From positions 32,937,734-33,001,733 of the forward strand of contig NW_004624734.1 in assembly GCF_000247695.1 (NCBI RefSeq): DNA of 64,000 bases, written 5' to 3'. Numbering within the stretch: the stretch's first letter is position 1; each line of letters begins with the position of its first letter. Under the pieces are notes generated by a model. The model was not told the DNA's origin. It ran no database searches and saw nothing but the letters and a program-made list of their open reading frames with translations. This stretch comes from Heterocephalus glaber (lineage: Eukaryota; Chordata; Mammalia; Rodentia; Bathyergidae). Position numbers and translations under genes: made by a program. Positions 1 to 9,765 of this stretch are shown here, piece after piece.

Positions 1-277
1 TCTAAGATATGAAATCCTAGGACGCTTTCAATCATCATTGAGTATGGTGATGAAAGGTGGATCGGATGGGGTTTTGTCTCCCGAACCAGTATCCTGATGA
101 GTTGGGGATCTCTAATAAGGAGTTTCTGGATTTTCCTCCACAGAAAAGAGTAGGAAGTGATAAGCAGTTAGAGATAACAGAGGGACTTTCTCATGTTCAG
201 ATTTTTCAACTCCAGAAAATCAAGCAATTAAAGAAAGGAGGGGTTTTGAATCATGGTATATAATATTGAAAAAGAAC
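1..277. other. Unassigned coding-like segment left of a palindrome
   Basis: An open frame of 68 codons (57-263, plus strand) lies here, but I recognise no domain. The composition is less AT-rich than the neighbourhood and the sequence reads like degraded exon or processed-pseudogene material. It ends close to the perfect palindrome at 278-299. The opposite-strand frame on the other side of the palindrome also looks coding-like. No start context, splice sites or poly(A) signal is convincing. It could equally be an unrecognised dispersed repeat. Confidence 0.2.
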
Positions 278-299
278 AGGCTGTTTAATTAAACAGCCT
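278..299. repeat. Perfect 22-bp palindrome
   Basis: The 11-bp arm AGGCTGTTTAA is followed immediately by its exact reverse complement, with no spacer. The centre is TTAATTAA-like. It separates two coding-like segments that read in opposite directions. It could be a hairpin, an inverted-duplication junction or chance. Confidence 0.75.
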
Positions 300-552
300 T
301 ATCCATTGCTGTGTCCAGAGACCATGCTGTCTGGTACATAACAGGACTGCAGCTCTCTCTTCCCAAAACCATTCTTTCCACCACCACGACCATGGATATG
401 GCTCCTCTTTCACTTCACTTAGGCCTCTGTTCAAAGGTCTCCTCTTTAGAAGTACTTCAACCATATGCTTCAGAATGTCCTTATCTGTCTTCATTTTCAT
501 TGTTACACTAATGCCACCAGCACTGAATGTCTCTTTGCTTTTTTGTTTTGCA
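300..552 (-). pseudogene. Unrecognised coding-like remnant, minus strand
   Basis: On the minus strand an open frame of about 75 codons runs from about 545 to 285. It contains a lysine-rich stretch (KMKTDKDILKHMVEVLLKRR) followed by a Trp-rich stretch (PYPWSWWWKEWFW). The composition looks protein-like rather than like AT-rich intergenic DNA. The upstream end of the longer open frame is not part of it, because it comes from an old ID-type SINE at 553-613. I do not recognise the protein. A fragment of a processed pseudogene is my best guess. A dispersed repeat with a chance open frame is the alternative. Confidence 0.25.
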
Positions 553-613
553 ATGCAAGAGACTAAACACAGGGCTTTATGTATGCTAGGCAACTGTTCT
601 ACTACTGAGCTAC
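553..613 (-). mobile_element. Old ID-type SINE fragment
   Basis: The reverse complement reads as the tRNA-Ala-like head of a rodent ID SINE (TAGCTCAGTAGTAGAAC, then GCCTAGCAT, then an AAGCCCTG-like block). It is diverged and lacks its tail. Confidence 0.65.
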
Positions 614-667
614 ATTATTTGATTACTTTTAATTGCCTAGACAAGTACTGTTTTGTTCACTACAGTA

Positions 668-735
668 ACTCCAGCCTCTTTAACAATATCTGGCACATAG
701 TAAGTTATCAGTAAATTATATTAAATGAATGGTTA
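668..735 (+). repeat. MIR 3' fragment
   Basis: It carries the MIR signature TCTGGCACATAGTAAG followed by a CAGTAAAT...TTAAATGAATG tail. Only the 3' part is present. Confidence 0.65.
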
Positions 736-1029
736 GACTGGATTATAACCTATAGACTTATTCTAGTCCATGTTCAGACAAACAATCACTGATTGTTCAC
801 TAAATGTTGCATGCCATGTGAGAGGAACCTGTGTTAATCAAGAGACAACACTTAGCTAAGGAAGTCATCACAGCAGCCTAATTTGGGAAGAGTCATGAGA
901 CTGCACACAGGTCTCTGAGAACAGGAGGAAAGGCATGTGACTCAGACTGGTACAAAGTTCTCCCCAGGTGCAGGGGACTTAGCATGAAGATCCTTGATTT
1001 GAAAGTAAATCAATCCTAGAAATAGAAGG

Positions 1030-1590
1030 AGTCATTAATAGTTTTAAGCAGAGAAGTAACTGGATCTAATTGGCATTTGGGGAATACTATTGTGATAACA
1101 CTGTAGAATATGAACTGGAAGAGGAGAGAATAGTATGCACAAGATCCTAGGTTCAATTCCCAATACAAAAAAGGGAGTTGGAGCAGAATTGAGGAAGATA
1201 GGTTTTTGCAGTAGTCCAGACAAAAGTAAGGAAACCAAGACACTCCATCCATTCTTTTCTTCATTTCTACAGCCAATAGTACCTGCATAGGCAAGGCTGT
1301 GTACAATAGCCAGCTTTAAAGCTGTGAACTGGTAAAATATAAAGAATTGAGTAACCAATTAAAGGAGTATAATATGACTGCCATGTATATGATATGGGCA
1401 AGTAGGTACAGAGTACTGCCATTCACCAAGACAGGCAATGGAGGGAGGGAGAAAGGGAGAAATGGCAGGAATAACCTTACTTGAAGGAAAATATTTGAAG
1501 TGTCATATGATATCTGGATATCTGACATACCAATAGAACATCCAAGTAGAGATGTTCATTAGGCAACAGTCAGGGAATTCACTGGCTTTA
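1030..1590 (+). repeat. Ancient dispersed repeat, interrupted by a SINE fragment
   Basis: The segment follows the order of an old mammalian repeat: a block like 'agcagagaagtaactggatct', then 'ttgcagtagtccagacaa', then 'acatccaagtagagatgttcattaggcaacag'. The same layout recurs near 21.3-22.1, 47.2-47.7 and 48.5-49.2 kb. I cannot name the family with certainty. A short ID-like piece (1132-1176, with a 'ggttcaattcccaatac' B-box-like end) sits within it. Confidence 0.5.
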
Positions 1591-1622
1591 TGAGAACAAA
1601 CTGAAAAAGTTCATTTCATTTT

Positions 1623-1850
1623 AGGCTGGGAGTGGTGGCACACACCTGTAGTCCCTGCACTCAAAAGGCTGAGGCAGGAGAATCAATGCTCTCAACTCTT
1701 AGAGAAATCTAAATACAGACTTTCTGTGGTGCAACTTAAAAGTGCCTGCATCTTTCAGGTTTATTCCAGGAAGCTTGGACTACACAGAAATTCAAGTTTG
1801 GCCTAGCTACACAGTGATACTTTGTCTTAACCACCCTCCCCCCACCACCA
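1623..1850 (+). mobile_element. B1-type SINE split by an inserted block
   Basis: The left part (from GGCTGGGAGTGGTGGCACAC to GCTGAGGCAGGAGAATCAA) and the right part (GACTACACAGAAATTCAAG... TGATACTTTGTCTTA) are the two halves of a B1/7SL-derived SINE. Between them (about 1685-1775) lies unrelated sequence that is also found at about 2973-3048. The insertion is therefore probably a separate repeat. Confidence 0.6.
1685..1762 (+). repeat. Unidentified ~75-bp repeat, copy 1
   Basis: It shares the order CAATG, CTCAACTCT, AGAAATCTAA, TTTCTGTGGTGCAACTTAAA and TTCAG with the copy at about 2973-3048, with scattered substitutions. It lies inside the B1-type SINE at 1623-1850, so it probably inserted there. 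I do not recognise the family. Confidence 0.6.
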
Positions 1851-2972
1851 GTTATTTTATTCTATATAAATTCTCAAAAATTTCTATAATCAGCACATCT
1901 TTGGGACTCCAAATTTCTCTATTTCTAACCTCACACAAAAACATTCAGATTAGTTAAATCTCTTTGGAGAAGGAAACATTTTCATAAAAATTAAATGTAT
2001 GCCTTTACTAAATAAAGGTAAACCTAAAAACATACAAATCAAAAGGAGGCTAATTTTTTTAAAATAGCCCTTTATATTGATACCCAGAAATTCTGGAATT
2101 GTTCTAATACATTAATCAAGAGAGAAATCCTGAGCAAAAAATTGAAAATGGGTAGGAGGTTAAAAAAAAAGGAAAAAAACAAATAAAGATGAATGTATAA
2201 TCCAAACTTCCAAGGAGAAATGTCATTTAAACTCTAGAAAGCTTAATTGCTTTTATTCATATTATTTGTGTACTTATACCTATCACCAGCAAAATGATTT
2301 GTGGTAGTTTCTAAAAATTCATTCAATACAGATAAAATAAATAATTAAAAGACATAGCATCAAAGAATATAAGAAAATAACAGTAGTAAGATTACCATAT
2401 TAAACACATACAGTTTATTCCTGCACAGTTATTAGACATAGAATGCAAATTTGATTCTAACCTTCCTAGGAATTAAAGAAAATATAATCAAGTAAAAGAT
2501 TCATCATAATCATATGATTTTTTACAAGATGGGTCAATTGTTTCCTCACTCTCAGATCTTAGAGAAATTTTGTCTTTAGATCCTCTCCAAGATGGTGTGT
2601 GTGGTGTGGTCTCCTCAATTAAAAAATCAAAGAGAAAACAATGAATTTTATTCACCAGCTTCCCATATAGCATCCATCACTGAAGGTCTGTGATTTACTA
2701 CCAAGAAGAGACTGAAAAGAGAGAAAGGAAGAGAAAGAGGGAAGGAGGAAGGGTGAAAAATGAAGGAAAGGAGAGAAGACAAAAAGGAAGAACAGAGGTA
2801 GTAAGAGAAGAAAGAGAGATTTCTACAAGGATGTAAATCCCTAATGTTATAACTTGGCCTAAGACTAAAATGCAGACAGTCCAGAAAGATTAATGGAGAT
2901 AAGGTCATTCACACAATCTACAGACACTATTTCTCAGAAGCAGGTTTTCGAGCATCTGGACAGCAGAATGTT
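1851..2972. other. Unassigned AT-rich stretch with a polypurine tract
   Basis: No gene or named repeat is visible. Positions about 2705-2820 form a GA-rich (polypurine) tract. The small open frames in this stretch are artefacts of low complexity or chance. Confidence 0.5.
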
Positions 2973-3048
2973 CAATGTACTCAACTCTAAAAGAAATCTA
3001 AGCACAAATTTTCTGTGGTGCAACTTAAACATACCCATATCCTTCAGA
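2973..3048 (+). repeat. Unidentified ~75-bp repeat, copy 2
   Basis: This is the second copy of the block at 1685-1762, in the same orientation and about 1.3 kb downstream, with perhaps 80% identity by eye. The homology runs from CAATG to TTCAG in both copies and then stops. Confidence 0.6.
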
Positions 3049-3164
3049 TGTCCTCTTCAAAAATTAAGGAGCCTAGTGAAGACATCATACCCTCTATAAT
3101 TATGAATACCTTATAATATATAGCCCATGAAAAAAATATAGTTACAGTGAGGTAGAAAAAATAG

Positions 3165-3345
3165 GCTTTGGGGTTAGGGTTGGCTCCAAATCCTGGCTTT
3201 ATTACTTATTGCTGTATGACCCTAGAAAAATTGTTTAACCTTTCTGAATCTGACCTTTATCTATAATATGCAAGTTATAATGAAGAATAAACAAGATAAA
3301 TATAAGGTGCTAATATAGTGTTGGGCATAAAAATATGTAAGACTA
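3165..3345 (+). repeat. MIR SINE
   Basis: Near-full-length MIR: 'aaatcctggctttattactta', 'gctgtatgaccctag', 'ttgtttaacctttctga', then 'ataatgaagaataaacaagataa' and 'gtgttgggcataaa'. This is the standard MIR core and 3' region. Confidence 0.8.
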
Positions 3346-4439
3346 GAGCAGGGAAGATACAAGTAAAACTAATTCAGCAAAAATATGGTATACATGAAAT
3401 TGAAGATAGAAAAATATGGGCTCCATATCTATACAACGAAGACTTTCTTATACCATAAGTAACTGGGTATAATCCCAAGTATGACTTCTATTATGTATAA
3501 CATTTTTCAAGAGCGTTGGTGGGATAAAAATACAATTCTCAATTTATTTTTAAGACCAAGATGTTTATTCACTTTTTTTCAGTTACATATTATTACTTAG
3601 TGTTCAGTGTTTATCATAAACAGGAAGAACCTACACATCAAATAATAAATGCCAATAAAATAATGCATTCATCTCATTCCAAGAAACCAGCCACAGATTG
3701 CTTCTATATATATTATCAAACTTAAAATGTAACCAAAAAAACATTTATGATAAATGACTTCATTATAAATCTATACTTGCCAGGAAAAAAAAATTTATAT
3801 TAATAAGAAACATAAAAAATAGGCCTGTTCTCAGTATTAACTTCATTTTATCTTAGAACAAGCATACACATGTACTTGAAATGAAATATCTGCTTTCCTT
3901 CTTACAGATATCTTCACTTAAGGAAAAAAAGAGAAATTCCTGTTTTTCCCCCATAATACTTTAAAAGCCAAAGGGGGGGAAAAAAAAAAACCCACAGCTA
4001 CATGTAGTTAATTAGGAGCATTTTTCTTCCTTACAGTTATCTTATTTATAAATCATAACATTTAAAATATTTTATTTCTGTTTTTCCTCAATTAACCTTT
4101 TTTGGCTTATCACTAACCTATTTTCTGGTCACCTCTCCTTATTATCACTCTCTATAAGGTTACTGAGTGTTATTATCACTCTCTATTTATTTTATTGGTC
4201 CCTGCCCCTTTCATCTCCACTTTATTCTCTCCTACCCCTTCATAAGCACTTTATTTTCTAGCATCTGTCATTGGATATGAATTCAACAAAAAATATAGTG
4301 TTATGTTTTACATACATATTTTAAAGTTAATAAATGGCACTGTGCTATGCATAACCTTCTTTTCTTATGTTTTTCACTACAACTTTTCTTCCAAGTGTAT
4401 TTGTGATGTAGTTTAGCCCTCTGGTTCATACTAAAATGT
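3346..4439. other. Unassigned AT-rich stretch
   Basis: Nothing recognisable. It contains poly(A)-type runs (3960-3990) and a 17-bp direct repeat (TTATTATCACTCTCTAT) at about 4139 and 4170. Confidence 0.5.
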
Positions 4440-5060
4440 TCCCAAAATATGAATCTCCTCCCCAAAACAATACTGCTATATCCAAAAGTGACTTTCAGGT
4501 GAATCAAAAGCCTGAATGTAAAAGTCAACAATCCAGTGGCTCTGGACCCTAAAAACATAAAATATAAGATTAAAAAAGTGGTATGTTTAACCATCTCAAA
4601 ATCAAGTTCTATATAAACAGCAAGTCTTAAAGTCACAATAGTAAAAAGCCAAAAAGCTAACCAGTGTATAAAGAGGTGCTCAGCTTGATTAGTAAACAAA
4701 GGAATTCAATTTATAATTATCACTTTACACCCATCAGTTTGGAAAAACAAAAAAGTCTAAACATAAAAATGTTGGCAAGAAAGTGGAGCAGCAGAAGTGT
4801 TCATGTACTACCAGTGAAATATAGACTGGATGCAGCCATTCCAGGAAGCAATCTGACAATACTTAGCAACCTTCCAAATGTATATTTGTGATGACATTGC
4901 AATCCTACTCCTGAGTACATAACCAGAGATTGCCAGGATGTTCCTCAAATCATTGTTTGTGGTAGCAGGGAGGAAAAGATAATCTACATTTTTTCCAACA
5001 CAGTATAAATTCATATAGAGTCAGATTATGAAACTGTGCATCTGTTTATCTTTATAAACA
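4440..5060 (+). mobile_element. Degraded L1 (L1M/HAL1 age) fragment
   Basis: It contains the eroded C-terminal ORF2 segment typical of old L1s: 'aaaatgttggcaagaaagtggagca', 'attccaggaagcaatctgacaatacttag', 'gacattgcaatcctactcctgagtacata'. Stops and frameshifts are abundant. The open frames of 60-130 codons here are shadows. Confidence 0.6.
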
Positions 5061-5111
5061 TTTTTTAAAAAATATTCTACTAGACATTTTCTGTAGAAAA
5101 TCATGGCATAC

Positions 5112-5203
5112 GGGCTAGGGATTTAGCTCAGTGGTTTTGCCGCCTGCTGTGCAAGCTCAAGGACCCAAGTTTGATCCTTGGTACCAAAAAAAGAAAAAGA
5201 AAA
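5112..5203 (+). mobile_element. tRNA-Ala-derived ID-like SINE
   Basis: Head GGGCTAGGGATTTAGCTCAG (A box), B-box-like GTTTGATCC, then GGTACC and an A-rich tail (aaaaaaagaaaaagaaaa). It is inserted between two pieces of old L1. Confidence 0.9.
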
Positions 5204-5319
5204 TCAGGGCATCTTTGCAAACTTGAGGTACAAACCCAAAGCAGTACCACACATTTGCATACATCCAATTATTTTTCCATAGAATCAGTTTTTTAAAAAA
5301 AATCCTTTTGATTCAGAAT

Positions 5320-5400
5320 ATATATTCTTGATAACCTTGCAATTCTACTGCTAAGTACATACCCAGAGATTGCCAGAATGTTTCTCATACCACAGATTTT
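5320..5400 (+). mobile_element. Second copy of an old L1 segment
   Basis: 'ccttgcaattctactgctaa ... gtacatacccagagattgccag' repeats 4890-4950 at roughly 80% identity by eye. It is either a local duplication or two fragments of similar L1 elements. Confidence 0.5.
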
Positions 5401-6000
5401 GTACAGTCTTAAAAGTATTATTTAGAAGTACGGCAGTGTACTTTGAAACTTTAAGGAATTTAGAACAATTTGTTAGAACTGCTAATCTTACTCTGTTACT
5501 GTAAGTGAAATGTGATAACAATCAAAGGATAAAAGAGTTGAGTTTTCTCAGGTTAGGTGGCTCTTTCAACCACAAAAGGTCCCTATTTTTACTTTCCCAT
5601 GCCACCTTAAAATAACCATAGCAATCAGTTCCCAACAGCTATGGCATAAAAATGCTAGAAGTTAAACAAGACACAATGCTCTGAGAACTCCAAAGACTTC
5701 ATAGAAAGGCTTGATAGACACCATGTTCATGTCAGTGTCACATTTGATTATGGATTGGACTAAGGAGTTTAGACACATACATGTGGCTCTAGAATGAGGG
5801 AAAGGTCTCCAGGTGCCTGGCTTTAAAAAAGACAATTAACTTGGCCACTCCGTAAAATCAGGAAAAATAAATTATAAGTATGTAACTCATTTTTATAGCA
5901 TCTCTAGCTTCCACTTACTTTCCTGAACTTTAGGTATAAACATGAAATGAGTATCACTTGAGACATAAAAGCCTACAAATATCTGCTGCCTGCATCTCTC
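5401..6000. other. Unassigned unique-looking stretch
   Basis: I see no repeat, RNA gene or convincing exon here. Confidence 0.5.
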
Positions 6001-6560
6001 CTAAGAAACTGCTATCCTCAAGTGTGCTTCAAACACAAAAGTTCTTTGCCAAAGCCTACATTTTCACACACACAGAAACATTTACCTGACACCGAGACTA
6101 CCAAAGTGGTTCACATTCAGAGGCGGAGAGTGGGGGGTTGGGGGTGGGGGCTGGGAAGCATGCACAAAATGCAAAGGAGGTGCGCTTGGCAAGGATGCAA
6201 TTTGAGAGGCCAGGGCAGATTGGGACGTATGGCTTTGTTCCATCAAAAGGTCGTTTGAAGCACAGTATTTTATTTTTATAGAAGGGTATTGAGTTCTGAG
6301 GTCTCTGATATACCCCAGGGAACCAGCAAAAGCTAGTTTCAGCACAGTGCCAGCCCCCTGCCGGGTCGCTAATGAAGATGGAGAACTGCGAGTGCACCCA
6401 AATAAAACACAGGAAAAGGCGAAAAAGGACTCCAAGCCGGGTCTAGTCCTTTTGTTCCGGAGGAGCAACCTTTTCTGTACTTAGGGACTAATGAGTCGTG
6501 AACAGGAGGTGGGAACAAATCACACAGTGAGTTACGAGAGGGACAACACCGGCTAGCCTT
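6000..6560. promoter_or_regulatory. Locally CpG- and G-enriched patch (candidate regulatory region)
   Basis: In a window that is otherwise strongly CpG-depleted, about ten or more CpG sites fall within 560 bp, including CCGGGTCGCT, AGCCGGG, TTCCGGAG, GACGTATGG and ACACCGGC. The patch also has a G-tract cluster at 6131-6155. Open frames cross it on both strands, but none resembles a known protein. An enhancer, an unannotated promoter/first exon or a fossil CpG-rich element are all possible. Confidence 0.3.
6131..6155 (+). other. G-quadruplex-type motif
   Basis: Four G-runs (6, 5, 5 and 3 Gs) are separated by loops of 1-2 bases, which matches the canonical intramolecular G4 pattern on the plus strand. 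Confidence 0.65.
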
Positions 6561-7156
6561 TGTGTTCAGTCCCTGGTTCAGTTTTCAGAGCATTTCCCAG
6601 CAAGGACCAAAAGCAACTTGAACAAAGAAAACATCGCAGTAAGATACTTGAACTGTCTCCATTAATACACCAGAGAATTGGGCACTTCAAAGTTGGAGTG
6701 ACTAAAACTATAAGTAAGAGGGTTTAGGGAAGTCAAATATGCATGGCTTTATACAAAAATTTTATAAAAAGCAAAAAACAATACGAAATTTTTAACAACA
6801 TTTTTTTCAGAGTTGTTCCTTCAAAAGTTCTGTCCTTTCTAAAAGACATGAACACCAATCCCATGGCAGACTTTTAAAAGGAGAACAGAAATACCTAAGA
6901 CAGTATTTTATTTTCCATCTTCACCACTTAATTAGGATAGGTATTTATGATGTTCAAGATTTTAATTGCCTTCACCCCCTCCCCAACCCCCTCTCTTCAG
7001 TTGCGCCACAGAGCAATGGAGCCAGAGCCAAAGAGACATTCTCTGAGGAGGAGGAAAACACCAGCACAATTACCCTAGACACTATTCATTCTCTCCCTCC
7101 CTCTTCTCCTTGTTGCCATCTCTCCCCGCTCTACCCTTTTCCTACTGTCTTTCCAT

Positions 7157-7158
<2 letters not shown>

Positions 7159-7199
<41 letters not shown>
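7159..7199 (+). repeat. (CT)n microsatellite
   Basis: About 20 uninterrupted CT units, preceded by a longer pyrimidine-rich stretch from about 7080. Confidence 0.95.
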
Positions 7200-7202
<3 letters not shown>

Positions 7203-7944
7203 CCTACACACATCACTTTTAATATACAGGAAGCTTTCCTATCATAACTAATAAATACCAAATGCTATACCATGGGAAAGTTTTCTATGATTTAAAAAAA
7301 GGGAAAAAAAGAAGGGAGGATGAAGAGGAGAGAGAAAAGAAATGAGATACTAGACAAAGGAAAGAGAGATTAGAGAGGCTAACTGTAAAATAAATAACAT
7401 CTAAGATATATTCATGGCAAAAGATAGTGATCCAATAAATTTTACTTCCATGTTCCTTAAAAATCTACAATTGTATCTCTTTTTCTCTTTATTAACTATG
7501 ATGATACGTAGGCCAGTAAAAATTATTTTTAGCTGATCCAGGATTTTCACTGTTTCTGTCTCTACCAAAATGTAGACCAAAAGTATCACCATTAATCTCT
7601 CTTAGATCCACAGTGATACAAGATCCTTGACTTTGAATTTCTACCTTTGGCTCCCACTAAGTCATGTACTCCTGATTTTCCTCAGAGTCCTACAGCCCCT
7701 CATCATGTTCCTTGAATATATTTCCCAAAATATTGCTATCCTAGGCCCTCTTTTGTCTTTATGTACCTCGTTGGACAATTTCATCTGTTTGTTGATTTTA
7801 ATCAATAAATCTCAAAGAATACCAAACCTACATATTCAGCCTAAACCTCTCTCCACACCTAGAAATGCAGACACTGTCCAAAGAACAGGGGATAAAATAA
7901 AGAACAAAATAGACATGATCCCTGAACTTTCCTAATTTAATTTA
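7200..7944. other. Unassigned stretch
   Basis: A 102-codon plus-strand frame (7627-7935) is open, but it has no recognisable domain and no splice or poly(A) context. I regard it as chance or as part of an old repeat. Confidence 0.45.
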
Positions 7945-8285
7945 TCATTGTGGATATCTCAAAGGCACCTCCAACTGAATATGCCAAAGGCTGAAATCAA
8001 TTTTCTACCCTATTCCCCTAAAAAGGCTGTTCTCTCTACTCTCATCCCCATCTTAATGAATGCTACCACTACTTATTCATTTACTAAGCCAGAAACGTGG
8101 TAATTATTCCTGTCTCCTCTCTCGATCACTAACCACCATATTCTAACGTTACTTTCTAAATATTTCTATATAAAATTTCTCACACACTTTCATCCCATTG
8201 CCATTACCCAAATGCAGGCAACCATCATTTCTCACCAATATTATAGCCAACAACTTAACTGCATATTTACTGTTCACCAGTTCCA
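7945..8285. repeat. L2-like ancient repeat
   Basis: Pyrimidine-rich blocks such as 'aagccagaaacgtggtaattattcctgtctcctctctcgatcactaa' and 'cattgccattaccc...gcaggcaaccatcatttctc' follow the order of an L2-type repeat ('...tcattcttgactcctcc...', '...accatcatctctt...'). Strongly diverged. Confidence 0.4.
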
Positions 8286-8289
8286 CCAA

Positions 8290-8400
8290 TTTTCTACATA
8301 TACTCATAAGAATCACACACAAGCACAGAGCCTGGCACAGCAGGACCGCAATATTGTTTTGCTGAATTAATCAATGAACTGATAAACAGGTCAACCAACC
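8290..8400 (+). repeat. MIR 3' tail
   Basis: 'agcacagagcctggcacagcagg' is followed by a CAATA...TGAATTAATCAATGAACTGA tail, as in MIR 3' ends. Confidence 0.5.
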
Positions 8401-9334
8401 AACCAATCCAGAGCTACCATTAATGTTTTTGAAAAATCTGCCTAAAATTGAGCAGTAGTCTCAGGAAATAAAATATTACTCCAACAATTATGCCTTTTTG
8501 CTGCTCTGATGCTCCAGATCACAGGATCTACATTTAAACCCCAGTACATATGACCATCATTTATGTCTAAACTAGTTATTCTCAAGTAGACATGATTGTA
8601 TACCCCAAGGGATTGTTGCTACTGGAATCTTGGAAGTAGAAGCCAGGGATGCTCCCTAATATCTGACAGTATTCAGAATAGCTCCCCACAACGAGTAATC
8701 ATCAAGTCCAAAATATCAATGATCCCCAGATCTGTAAAACATGACACTACCACGCTAGCCCTATTTTATTGTCTATTCAGGACAATAAACTGTGCCCTAA
8801 ATAGAATTATCTGACATGGGCTAAAACAATAAATAGAAGCCTTGAAGTCAAAAGCGTAAAACTGTTTGGATAATTTATATTCAGGTCACCATAAGATCGT
8901 AGATGATTCCCATTTTGCTAGCCAAATTTATAAATGCTACATTTTCATTTACACAACTCAAGTCTCATCAAATAAAAGTTGTCTCTTCTAACTGAAATAT
9001 AGGGTATGTCATAGTAATCCAAATTACAGGTTAGTAGTCAGAACTCCAGGTTTCTAAAACAAAGCCACACCCAGTACTTCTGTGGCATAAAGATTCTAAT
9101 AAATAGGCTTTACCTTTGGTAACTACCTTGAGGAAAGAGACTAGAACCAGACAGTTCAGCAAAGTGTATATGGGTCCAGATGTGTACATATAATCAACTC
9201 AGATGTATCAGAATAGAATAAATATCTCATTTCTACGAGGGTACTAATATGTAGGCCCTTAAAAAAGCTAGGAAATGAATGTAAAAGTGAAAACTGAACA
9301 GAAAGTAACATTAATCATTATAATGAAAATAAAA
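8401..9334. other. Unassigned stretch
   Basis: No gene or clearly named repeat. The 72-codon frame at 8596-8814 is unsupported. Confidence 0.45.
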
Positions 9335-9765
9335 CATTAGCAACAACAAAAATGTCTATCAGTAGGGGCCTGGTTTAAAAAAATTGCAATTCATACATAT
9401 GATAGATGCCAGAGACGACAAGAAGGAACAAAAAAGCATTTTATGTAGCAAGATGGAATGATTTCCAAGATACAATGTTAAGTGAAAATTAAAATATATT
9501 GTTGAGTAAAAATAAGGAAGGTATAGAATAGTACATATGGTTTTCAAGCTGTTATGTGAAAGAGGAAATTCATTTTATTTACTTATTTACATGCATACAC
9601 ATATAAATGTATTATACTTTTAATGTATATTTTCCACATGCATAAAATATTTATGAGAAGAATAAAAGAAACTAGTAACTTGAGCTGCCTTCAAGGAGGT
9701 AAACAGTAGCCTTGGAAAAGAGTAGACCAAAAAAAAAAAATCTTCCTATATGCTATGCTATATCT
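9335..9765 (+). mobile_element. Old L1M 3'-end fragment
   Basis: 'aaaaatgtctatcagtaggggcctggtt', 'gatggaatgatttccaagata', 'tgttaagtgaaaattaaa' and 'gaaactagtaacttgagctgccttcaaggaggta' are the end-of-ORF2/3'UTR landmarks of old mammalian L1s. Confidence 0.7.

Noticed and set aside
3165..3190. Telomere-like GGGTTAGGGTT
   Set aside because: Only two partial units, and it is the normal start of the MIR element there. No interstitial telomere array.
5112..5203. tRNA-Ala gene candidates in many places
   Set aside because: The A- and B-box sequences belong to ID-like SINEs with A-tails and target duplications. None forms a complete tRNA cloverleaf.
6082..6468. 128-codon minus-strand open frame in the CpG-rich patch
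   Set aside because: Overlaps equally open frames on the other strand and in another phase. Its length follows from high local GC, and no known protein motif is present.
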